Assembly: GCA_022539475.1 (NCBI GenBank)
Contig: VCMS01000062.1
Coordinates: 264,348-328,347, forward strand
DNA from: Gracilaria domingensis
Lineage: Eukaryota; Rhodophyta; Florideophyceae; Gracilariales; Gracilariaceae
Length of the DNA: 64,000 nt
Reading direction: 5' to 3'
Part shown: positions 26,646 to 36,073 of the stretch, piece by piece
Numbering within the stretch: the first letter of the stretch is position 1
Layout: every line of letters begins with the position of its first letter
Position numbers and translations under genes: made by a program
Notes under the pieces: generated by a model
The model's database searches: none
Told to the model about the DNA's origin: nothing
Seen by the model: the letters and a program-made list of their open reading frames with translations, nothing else

Positions 26646-29549
26646 TCAACAAAACCTCTCCGCAAACGTTGTGTAACAGAATCCGACATTCTCACAGAAG
26701 CAGATGTTTCGCCGCGTGGCAACATCGTCTGGAATAGCGTTCAATCTCAATTTTACTCCAAGCGTCTTCGATGCCCACCACGGGTCAGGTATAATCATAA
26801 TTGGACGAAGTATGTCTGTTGATGAGATGACGTCGAGTTGAATATCAGCAGCTTTAGCTACATAGCAGTAACGATGATGACCGAAGTCTCTGACAATCTT
26901 TTCGTTTCCTGGCTCGGGTTCTGTTCTGGAAAGTCTTCGAATGATGCAAACGGGACTCTCTGTCATGTCAACAGCCACGAAAATGGACTGAACGATACCT
27001 CTATGAGTTTCGTTTTCAATTCTGTACATTACAGCATCTCGTCGCTTTCCAGCCCGTGAACCGTCCCCAGCATGAATTTCATCAAAACAAGAAAACCCTC
27101 CCTGTCCATGCATCCATTCGTAGCGCACTTCTACTCTTACTCTTGATCTTTGCTTGTACAACGGATGAAAGGTCACTTTGTGAGTTTTGGATTTAACTGC
27201 GGCATCCGCAGCTTCGCATGTTTTTGCGGACTGTATCAGAGCATCGATCTGATTTAAAACTGTGGATCTGTTATTCTGCCCATGAGAAAGCTGGGCTTGT
27301 TGATTGCTATTCTGTTCGTCTGCCTCACTCGTTTTCGAAATGGGTTTTCGAGATAACAATAATAATGGAAGCGTTTCACTGGTAGGAAACAAACCTTCAT
27401 TACCAACAGACGCTCTTGCTGCCAACAGTTGTGGTGCAATACTAACACGGTTATGATTTGTTGCTCTATAGGCCGCTTTCGTTGCCTTGTGCATACTTTC
27501 GTTCGTGTCCGTTGCCCCACGCCTTATGCATCCAAAATTGAGAATATGGGTACCAACGTGTCGCATCAAGCGATGTATCTTTGTGTTAGGCTTCATCTTT
27601 AGATGTCTGCAAAGCATTTGGCCTAGTTCAAAGCATTCAAATTGGAGCTCTTCTATGTCCTCTCTCGTTCGAAAACGCTTCCTGGGATCCAGATTCATAC
27701 CCATCAATTTTCTTTGAACACTTGACGTTTTCAACGCAGTCTGAACAAGCATGTCTTCATCAGGGTTTACAAACTGTGCTATGCCCATAAAGGCGTACCA
27801 AATGAATGGGCAGAGCTCTCTTCTTATTCTTCCAGACATCCCAGCTTGTTTTTCCCCTGGACCTGAAACAAATGGTGCAATGCGAGGAAGTGTTGATGCT
27901 CTTGGGGCATCTAGAATTCTCTGGTTGGCAATTATTGCAACTTGGGCTGCAGAAAAGGGGCAGTCGCGACTATTTCCGAGAATCTCGCAGGCGCCATCAG
28001 ATAGGGCTCGAAAAGGACCGAGGTCCAGAACATGTAATGTGTCGAAGCCAATAGACTCGTACAAAGCAAACGGCGCTGTGCCGAGGCGATGGAATGCGGC
28101 AAGGGCGGGCGGAAACTCTTGTGCACTCACTGAAATCAGCTCTTGCCGTGCAGATCTCACAGCATCCTTGTAATGCTTGTCTTGAGTTCTATAATTTTGC
28201 CGAGGCTCTCTTGCTTTCAACCCGAGAAGAAGTTGGTTTCTTACTATCTGCGAGACATTGCGAGCAGGTGCACCTTCAGGGCTCATTTGTATTTTCATAA
28301 CCTCACCACTTTGCTCAGCGCCTTTATCAGCAACAGAGGTGCTCCACCTCGCATTCGAAACCTTTTCTGGGACTCGAGAAGGCATTTCGCATAAGCTGCA
28401 GTCTTTAAAACTATCAGCGCTTTTAAGCGCAAAGAAAGCCCTTTCCTGTGGTTGATCAGCGACAATCATGCCAACACGGGGAAAGAGCAGACCGCGTTCA
28501 AAGGGGACCCCAACTGAAGACGCTCTAATCACATCTCGTAGGGCAATGAACAGAAATCTCTGAAACAGGTGAAGCCGTTCTCGCTTTAGCTCTACTTTCG
28601 AACATTCCTTTCCATGCGTATCTATACAGGGAGCTATTACGATCTCGTGCCACTCTGTGGAGCGCCCGCGAATGTTTGAGAAGCGAACACGCATCGTATT
28701 CGCACTTTGTCATCCGGACTTTGACAGAGTCGTCCCGTCACAGTACAGATCGATGAGTACCACGCGAGCATTTCGTTGATCTCGGTGTTGCAAGTGATAT
28801 CTCATCATTGCATTGGAATCCCATGGTGCGGAGAAAACTCTTTGTCTTAGATCATCATGAGATAATGTGAACGATTGCAATGCGCTTAAACCTCCAGCAG
28901 CTTTCAACTCATTCATCATTAGATCGAAAGCAGAGCGAAACACGCCCGTGTAATTGTCTCCAAGTGGAGAAGATATTTTAGTGCCCTGCCATCCTTCTCG
29001 CACAACAGCAGCTTTTCTTGCCTTCTCTACTAGATTGCAGAAGAGAACTGCCGTCGGGAACTGGTTGGTGACGAACCGAAACTGCTGGGGAACACGTAAT
29101 TCGAGGCTGCTTACAAGATCCCACTCGGAAGCTATTTCTCCAGACGACATTTGATTGTTCGTGCAGTGGTTGAGCAAATCTTTGCACGATTCATTTAAGG
29201 AGGTAAGCAGCAATTGTTCATCTAGCTTTCGATTGTATAGTGGTTCTGATCGATCTTCAAAACTGTCGTAGAATTGGAACACATCATTCGAGACATCTTC
29301 ACCAACCGCAACAGAACTTTCGTACTGATCAACAAATCTTTCAGTATTTGCACCACCGTCTTGTACTGCAGGAGAAGACGCTAAGGGAGAGAAATATTCT
29401 TCGTCCGAATCACCACCCCAAGCATGAGAGCTTCTTCCATTTTCCGGCTCTGTTTGACTTAAGACGTCATGAGCAACGTCTCCCTGAGTCACACTAAGGG
29501 TTGAACGTGCCTTATGGCGCTTCGGATGACATTTCTTGAACAAGAACAT
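26646..29549 (-). pseudogene. Plavaka/KDZ-like (CACTA-related) transposase with one in-frame TGA
   Basis: One continuous frame from the ATG at 29549 to 26646 (967 codons), interrupted only by TGA at 28712-28710. The N-terminal 279 codons are acidic and end in VLIDLYCDGTTLSKSG. Directly after the stop comes MRVRFSNIRGRSTEWHEIVI. Together these form the DGT...NI core seen in Plavaka-type transposases. Further on, SIGFDTLHVLDLGPFRALSD matches the conserved D-LH-LDLG segment. Cys and His motifs and a long C-terminal domain follow. The superfamily is inferred from these motifs; a plain CACTA assignment cannot be excluded. Its 5' end overlaps the divergent plus-strand gene at 29514 by 36 bp. A single point mutation, or readthrough, explains the stop. 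Confidence 0.7.
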
Positions 29550-31534
29550 GTAAGTGGGTGCAGGACTCTTTCAGAAGAACGCCGACAACCGCAGAGTGGA
29601 AATGTTTCGAGGCAACCACCCACAGTGGTAAGGCGATCCGCTATTGTAGATGCAATTGAGAGCTTTTCAAAGACAAACCGGGAGCACCTTTCAAAGATTT
29701 ACGAAACTTTGGACAACTTCTGCAACTTATCCAGGCAGAGTTCAAACCGGTATATCAACGAAATATCACAGCTTCGAGTTGAGTTGCAACAGTTTAAAAA
29801 AGAAACAAACCGAAACGTCAACAAAGGGTTTCAAGCCATTTTGAATAAGTTAGAAAAACCTTTAAGCTCTCCAACAGGAACAACACAGGAGCAGAAAAAC
29901 TTCAAAAGGTACGTTTAATAACTTTCGTGTTAGATTCGCGATGCGAACTTATCTAACGTTTTCAAATATTCTCGTTATGTGAAAGGATGCCGAGGCTTTA
30001 TATGTACGTTGTTCATTATTGAATTGCAGTAACGACCACCAATTATCGCATGTCATTCTTACTTCTTCTTTTATATAGGAATACGTTCGATACCATTGCT
30101 GTCTGGAATTCCTCGACCCAAGCAAGGGCTCAAAGATGTTCGCAATATACGAGAGTTCCTCTCTTTCTGGAAGCGAGGAAGCACATGGTTCTGTACTTTT
30201 CGATGGGGCGGCAGCAATTGTCGGTGAGGCGAACGTAACTGGATTTTTACAAAGAACTGTTGAGGTGAAGAAGAAGAAAGAAAATGTTTCTGTTTTGGTA
30301 GGTGCGTTCGCAGGCAGGGGACAAAGTCGAGCTCACGAAAACATTCGAAAGAATATGGTAAGTTGCGCTGTAAAGCAAAAACTTCTAACATTCTACGTGA
30401 TGATACTGACGTGGTACTAAAGTTTTCTGCCTTTTGTGGCGCTACGTCTTATGAATGTCCATTGAATCTACGCTCCGCATCTTCTATTGAAGCGAGGAAG
30501 GTTTATGCCCGAGATCTTTTCAACGAAGGTACACATCGTGTTGACAATTCGTTTAAGGAAGCCTGGAAAGCTGCCTGTTTTGCTGCGCGTCTTGAAGCAG
30601 TAGCAACAGCTCAGTCCTCAAAAGCAAACCTCACAGGACATGTTTTGTTCCACGACCTTCCCAATTTGGATGACATCTATGAATCTACGGAATCTGCTCA
30701 AATAAGTTTGTTTTCGTTGGCATTTGTATCCATTAAGGTGGGTTAATCTACAGAGGATTCTACTTCAATAATTATACTAACACTTCTATATCTCATATGA
30801 ACGCAAAATGTGAGACTGCAGGTATCTAAGTCATTGCAGATCCTTGCTGGTCTTAGAAGGAGTGGAATCAATTAATCTCATGCACCGTTTTGGGCGCGTA
30901 AGGTTCTTGCCTTGTATACCGCAGCGTCTTTCATTGAGTCAAGTAATCAAGAAGAAAACGATATCTTTCTTGATGATAATGGTGGTGTCGGATCAGGTTT
31001 GTGCATGCTTGAAGCTGTTGAGACTAATCATGAGCTCTCCGATAGTACGAAGAAACAAATGGATTCATTGGCGAAGATGTAGGGTAAAGAGGTATATCGT
31101 AAAGAAGTGAATGCGTATCTAGCTTTTGTGCTCGTATTATTGTAATCCTATTTTACGCCATTTGGAATTGTTTTGACATATCTTACGTTCTCTAATTGTG
31201 GGTAATCCATTACATGACTTTTGCTAAAGAAAAGTCTCATCGGCACGTACAAAGTTGCATGTACAAGATGCGGAAAGGTGCACTTCTACGGGGCGTACAT
31301 CAGACATGGTATGCTACCATGCCAAGATATGGTGCGCTATCGTGTCGACCATCTCTCGACGACACGTGCCAATTTGGCTTTTTTGGAGCCAGTTCTGTGT
31401 GTCTGGGAACAACGAAGTAAGCGCTGATGATGATAATATGATTGAGTCAAAAACCTTTCTAATCTGCATAATTATCGGGACAAAGTTTAGTGTGGTCTAA
31501 AGGATTCCGAGTTGGCTATTGCAAGTTTGTATAG
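29514..31534 (+). pseudogene. Six-exon partner gene of the transposon, two nonsense codons
   Basis: The ATG at 29514 opens a coiled-coil exon (SKIYETLDNFCNLSRQ, INEISQLRVELQQFKKETN) to about 29908. Further exons are 30079-30357, 30423-30737, 30822-31091, 31230-31416 and 31503-31534 (TAG). Introns at 30358-30422, 30738-30821 and 31092-31229 are GT-AG and phase 0, and the last (31417-31502) is phase 1, so the frame holds across all four. The first junction is uncertain: the GTACGT donor at 29909 gives the wrong phase. Exon 4 has TAA at 30873-30875 and TAG at 31080-31082. Exon 5 has a C-x2-C pair (VACTRCGKVHF). No family is recognised. Its head-to-head position suggests an accessory (TnpA-like) protein of the same transposon. 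Confidence 0.55.
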
Positions 31535-32648
31535 CTTGAAATGGCAATTGTAATAAGACAGCGGTGTTTTACTAGAAGAAAGAAAGGGAGCTTGTCAAAC
31601 AATGCAGCAAGTGTCATAAAGCAAAGTGTAGCACTATATAGAAGATGGCAATCACGAGTGACCAAGCAAGACAGCAAAACTACGACGGCGATGTTCAGCC
31701 GCATTCTCAGTGTTGCGCGAATTACTAATGTATCGCTCCAACGCAGCTAATACAGCTTCCGCGGTGAGATGAAGCCCCTGAGATACATCAATACGCACCG
31801 TACCAATTCGAGTCACCTGCTGAGAATCAGGAAGGGACCTACGCATAGTGCTGATGCCGATACGAATGCCTACATTGGTTTTGGCTATAACTGAGCTTGT
31901 AGGTAAGTGTTTCGTTTCGTTCGAATTTCATTGTAAAGCTGAAACCCACAGCTTCTACATAATATTATGTGAACCTGTGTAGTAGACTTTCAAGGACAAG
32001 CAGAAGTTAATTTATCAGAGCAAACTGTATATACAGCGCGGCGCAAGATGCTCTTCACCGCAATGATCATGATCTATCTTCTCCCGAGAAAAGTTAGATC
32101 TGATCATTTGCTTCCGTTTAGTAGAGTATCTGGCGCCACGCCCGCGATGTGAAGCCCCTCCCACCCAACCCGGGAACAGTACATCTCTTTTCGAGTGTAC
32201 TGCGTGCAAGAAGTTGTGCTTACTTGCTGTTTGGACATGGCTGTCCACACAACCCCAATCACCAAGAGCCTAAAAATCTTACGCCGCAAGCGATAGCTTA
32301 GCAATGAATAAAATCATTTGAGAGCTTTCAGCGCGACAAGAGTTGTGTGGGAAGGATGCGGCTTGTAGACGCCCCTGTTCACCAGAATTCTGAGATTATT
32401 GCACTGATTTTGAAACGGCGATTAATATATTTTACGGCCATTAATATGGCGAACAGTTCATCTGTATGCCATAAGCTACATGTCTAGGCCTCTCGTATGG
32501 AGTTACGTTAGGACTACGTGTCTGGCACCTCTCGTATTGTGTCGGATACTATCTTGATCTGATATCGGGGTGGGTGGCTCTGCTTGCTCGGCCGCAATGT
32601 GCATATGTACTGTGATTTTCGCAGGGTTTTACACACGCACAGTTAGGA
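31535..32648. other. Transposon flank and intergenic sequence
   Basis: From 31560 to 31720 there is weak coding character on the plus strand, including a Cys motif (KQCSKCHKAKC), broken by stops. It may be a decayed further exon. The remainder shows no gene. I could not identify terminal inverted repeats of the Plavaka-like element here or left of 26640. Confidence 0.35.
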
Positions 32649-32727
32649 TAAATTGTAAAGAGACTCTGCAGTCCAAAGACTGAAGGGCTCCTTCAGTCTT
32701 TGGACTGCAGAGTCTCTTTACAATTTA
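32649..32727. repeat. Perfect 38-bp palindrome with 3-bp loop
   Basis: The arm at 32649-32686 (starting TAAATTGTAAAGAGACTC) is followed by loop GCT and by its exact complement at 32690-32727. No mismatch is visible across 38 bp, so it is young or selectively maintained. It contains no coding sequence. Confidence 0.95.
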
Positions 32728-32939
32728 GCTACCCAACGGGTTGGGTAACCACTCAGGAGAAAAGCTTTTTTAGCACAGGCAGTAGCCCTCAGGTTACATT
32801 TTGTACGACCTGTATGACCAAATTTACGAAAGACCAGCTGGGTCCCCCGTAATTTTCTGTTTCATGCTTTCAGCTATCTACGACAGTGTAGTGTCAGCGA
32901 GCTGCAGATCGAAGACACTATCAGTACTTCAACGAAGTC

Positions 32940-32972
32940 CGTGACACAGGTTCGAGTCCTGGCGCACCCCCC
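32940..32972 (+). other. tRNA 3'-half-like relic
   Basis: CACAGGTTCGAGTCCTGGCGCACC looks like a tRNA T arm (GGTTCGAGTCC) followed by an acceptor strand. No matching 5' acceptor (GTGCGCC) or D arm precedes it, so it is not a functional tRNA. It may be a tRNA-derived repeat fragment. Confidence 0.3.
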
Positions 32973-33145
32973 TCCCCGTAGCCTTCCACAGACAGTTACA
33001 GAGTCAAGATAGGATCTCCATGGGTGCAAGCTTGGGGTTACGGGCGCTGCAAGCACCAAGGCTCAACAGGTAGCCACCTTCGTGCGCATTTTGTGAGCTA
33101 GAGCCTCGAAAGCTCGAGTCCCAGCTCAGCTTCTTCCCTCTCATT

Positions 33146-33631
33146 TCACCTATATCTCGGAATTGCTTTGAATAAGACATCCGACCTGTCTGTCTCCGAT
33201 ATTTCGTACCCAAGGGCTGCAAGTTTTTTCTCTACTTCAGCTAAACGGTTATTGAACTGTGCGTGAGATTCGCCGCCCCTCAGACGCATAGTGCGGTACT
33301 CTTTCAGAAGAGCTTCTATCGAAGCTTGTGCTACTCTTTCATAATTTCGTCTGAGCGAATCCCAGACCTCTTTCGGATTTCGGCTATTGAGAGAAGACAT
33401 GGGTTCACCTCTTCCGACTGATGCTCTAATGCGCCTCAAGGCATTGTTGCAATCTCTTCGATATATCTCTCGCTGATGCCTTCCATCTCTCGGCTTGCTC
33501 TTCGATCCACTTACAACTTCCCATAGGCCATTCGCTCGCAGCGATAACTCCATCTGTCTTGACCAGACAAAGTAGTTCTCCCCATAGAGCGTCGGTACGG
33601 ATGGTGAGGAGCGATTATTGCTTCGATACAT
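33146..33631 (-). pseudogene. Ty1/copia Gag fragment, 3' truncated
   Basis: From the ATG at 33631: LYGENYFVWSRQMELSLRAN, GLWEVVSG, then NPKEVWDSLRRNYERVAQAS, LLKEYRTMRLRGGESHAQFN and LAEVEKKLAALGYEISETDR. This is the UBN2/copia Gag pattern (NY..W...M...L...LW..V; F..L...L...G). It breaks off after about 160 residues, before the zinc knuckle, and no protease, integrase or RT follows at lower coordinates. A dead remnant, with its 5' LTR candidate just upstream. Confidence 0.85.
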
Positions 33632-33678
33632 TCTGAAATCGCGGTACTACGAGTGAGAAAGAGAAAGTGAAAAACGAT

Positions 33679-34082
33679 TGTAGAAATGCGACGACTCTGT
33701 GCAAAGGAATGTGGATTCTGTTCTGAGAAGCGCGGCAGGCATTTATACCAGATTCCGGTGTGCTGAGAAGTCACATCTGTTCGCCTCTCCCGAACTGCCG
33801 AGGCTAATATGGGTTGTTCATCCCCTCCACATGGGTTACAGCATTGCGCCAGCGCGGAACATGGCGAGCAACAAGTCCTAGAAGCGGATCTAAAGTTTTA
33901 AATCCGCCCCTCCACATACGCTTGGAATCCGTTCTGCGGCGTGTTTTGGGTCAGCCGAAGAAGCATCATCGTCGCGGTCCAATGAGCGGTTCCATGCTGG
34001 ACGTACTTGGTGAAATATGCCCGTGCTGGCAACGTGCATGTGGTGCGCACTGTAACTGTTACCCTTGGTACCACATATGACA
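33679..34082 (-). mobile_element. Probable copia LTR next to the gag fragment
   Basis: On the minus strand it begins TGTCATATG (34082) and ends TTTCTACA (33679), 48 bp before the gag ATG. TATAAATG lies near 33740-33747, where an LTR promoter would be. About 260 bp of it aligns at roughly two thirds identity with 40311-40590 in the same orientation (shared TGCGCCAGC.CGGAAC, CGTTCTGCGGC and CTGGCAACGTG). Boundaries are inferred. Confidence 0.55.
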
Positions 34083-34759
34083 CGCGGTGCCCCAAGCTTT
34101 CCGCGATTGTACGACTATCAAAAACAAAAATAATAAAAATATAGATTTGTAGTGCAAATAATTTGCTATTGCTAATGGAGTTTCCACGTGGGCCATCATC
34201 TTATTTCGAGTATGAAATACGAGGGTTTGCATCCGTATTGAAAAAGCAGTTACAATTCTTGGAAATATATGGCGATTTACCTCGCGTTACTTCGCAATTT
34301 CGCCTTTTCTGTGCGTGTTGTCGGCGCAAGAGGTCGGGACGATGCTCGTTTGGGAGGTGGTAGGGCACGCGGTGAGGCTCAGCCGACCACGCGTGGCGGC
34401 CGCCGATATCAGTTCGGCTGCTATAAACAAATTACTAAAAGTTCTAGTCTTGTCAAACCTTGCAAAGTTGTTTCTGACGTCGAATCGAACTGCACAGTAA
34501 AAGCCCAACAACGCCCGAGTTCGCCGCCTTCAAGACGGATGTTGATAGGGCGACACTGGGGCGCACGGTGGCGGCCCACAGGTGTTGCTGGATGCGTAAC
34601 GGACTTACGGCTCTGGAGTGGAGCTGCGTCATGTACGGTCAAGACACTGGCGTAAAACATACGTTTCCTTATTAGATTAGAGACGCAGATTGATAGCCAA
34701 CACTGGACTACACAGAGAGCTACCACTCCCGAATCTAAGCATTCCCGCCTGTCGCTGCC
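34083..34759. other. No gene recognised; left flank of the Mutator-like element
   Basis: Several overlapping short frames on both strands, none with recognisable motifs. The segment was continuous with 40130 onward before the Mutator-like element inserted. Confidence 0.4.
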
Positions 34760-34768
34760 ACCAGCGGA

Positions 34769-35225
34769 ACTTGACCTTAACCTCCCTACAATGTACGTGA
34801 CCATGCTCCGTGTACCACCAGTAGCCCCTTGTCATGTGGAGCGTGTCAGGCTGCTTCTCGTGCTGCCTGACGTCTGCCTGACACAGAACGCAAGAGCAGC
34901 GTCGGCCGCACAACAGACTGGCAATCAGCCGGCATTGCCGGCCAAGAAACAGCACGTGCGTTTGTCATTGCCGGCGGCGGCCGAAAGATCGGCACGTGCG
35001 TGTCTCATTTCCGGCGACGACCGAAAGCTCGCAGTTGCGTACCGCCACCTCCCGAACAATGTCGCGTTCAGAAATTCATACTGCTCCCCACAGCCGCTGT
35101 TCCGCAGTACTTGCGCTTCTGAAAACAACTGTGCCTCTCAAAGCTCTTCGATGGCTCTCCGAGACAGCTGTGCCGCTTCAGCTGCTGATTCAGAGCCGTG
35201 GCACTCTTTGATTCCTTTCTGTTCC
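34769..35225 (+). repeat. MULE left terminal inverted repeat, about 457 bp
   Basis: It matches the reverse complement of 39655-40120 with few differences along its whole length. Both arms have an open frame from end to end (about 148 codons), which is a by-product of their composition. GC-rich repeats of GGCACGTGCG and CCGGCGGC lie in the middle. Confidence 0.93.
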
Positions 35226-36073
35226 TTCGGAGAGTAATTGCGCAAACTAGATGTTCACGGGTACACTTGCACTTCAGATTGAGATTATTGAGGTTTTTTG
35301 TTCTACTTCATCTGTTAGAACAAAGTTTTGTTATCTATCGGCACAGAAAAGCCCGCCGTACGCTCACCAAGACCTTTCTGTCGTTCAACAAAGGGTTACA
35401 GTAAGCCAATTTTTTACTTGAGTATGTATTGCCATCGAGAGATTTCCGTGTACATCGCATCGCTTTCTGGCTATTTAACCTCTTTACTACACAACAAAGT
35501 CAGTGAGGTATTTATTAATAACTGTTCTAAGCGTGCTTTATTGCAATGATATTTGTCTTGTGGTTTGCTTTGGAAAGCTTCTTGCATCACTGCAATTGTT
35601 TGCGTAACATTTTTCTAGGAATCCATTGATGACTATGATTCTAGAAATGATGTAATAGCGTTTTTCAAGGTCTTGTACGCATAACAACTACAAAGAAAAG
35701 TCGAAAGTCGCTTCTATTTGTGTATTTGTTTGGTTTGGAAACGGGTGTGAGGGAATTCAAACTCTGTCAGAGAGCCATTGTACCATGTAGGCTGTGTTCT
35801 TCTTTCATTCAATAGCAAAGAGAAGGTGGATGATGCTGGTTTTCAGTGTTAGTTTCTAGTAGGTGAATATTCTCTCGGATATCGGAGCTGATATTTTTTC
35901 ATGTTACTGCTTCGTAAAGTGGAGAAGAATCGCAAAGCACAAAACATTCTTTGGCTTATTTTTCTGTTGTATTCTCGACTTGGATATCGTTTTACGGAGC
36001 AAAAGAAGTTCGCAAATCATGGGGCAGCTGTGCTATGATCGGCGTCTCAAGCGGAACATAAAAAGTGAAATTG

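Noticed and set aside
32905-32975. Functional tRNA gene
   Set aside because: Only a T-arm-like part is present. No complementary 5' acceptor strand, D arm or anticodon arm could be folded.
34791-35237. 148-codon open frame in the MULE left arm, mirrored at 40098-39652
   Set aside because: Both copies are the terminal inverted repeats. The frame is open because the repeat is GC-rich, and it has no motif or plausible start context as a gene.
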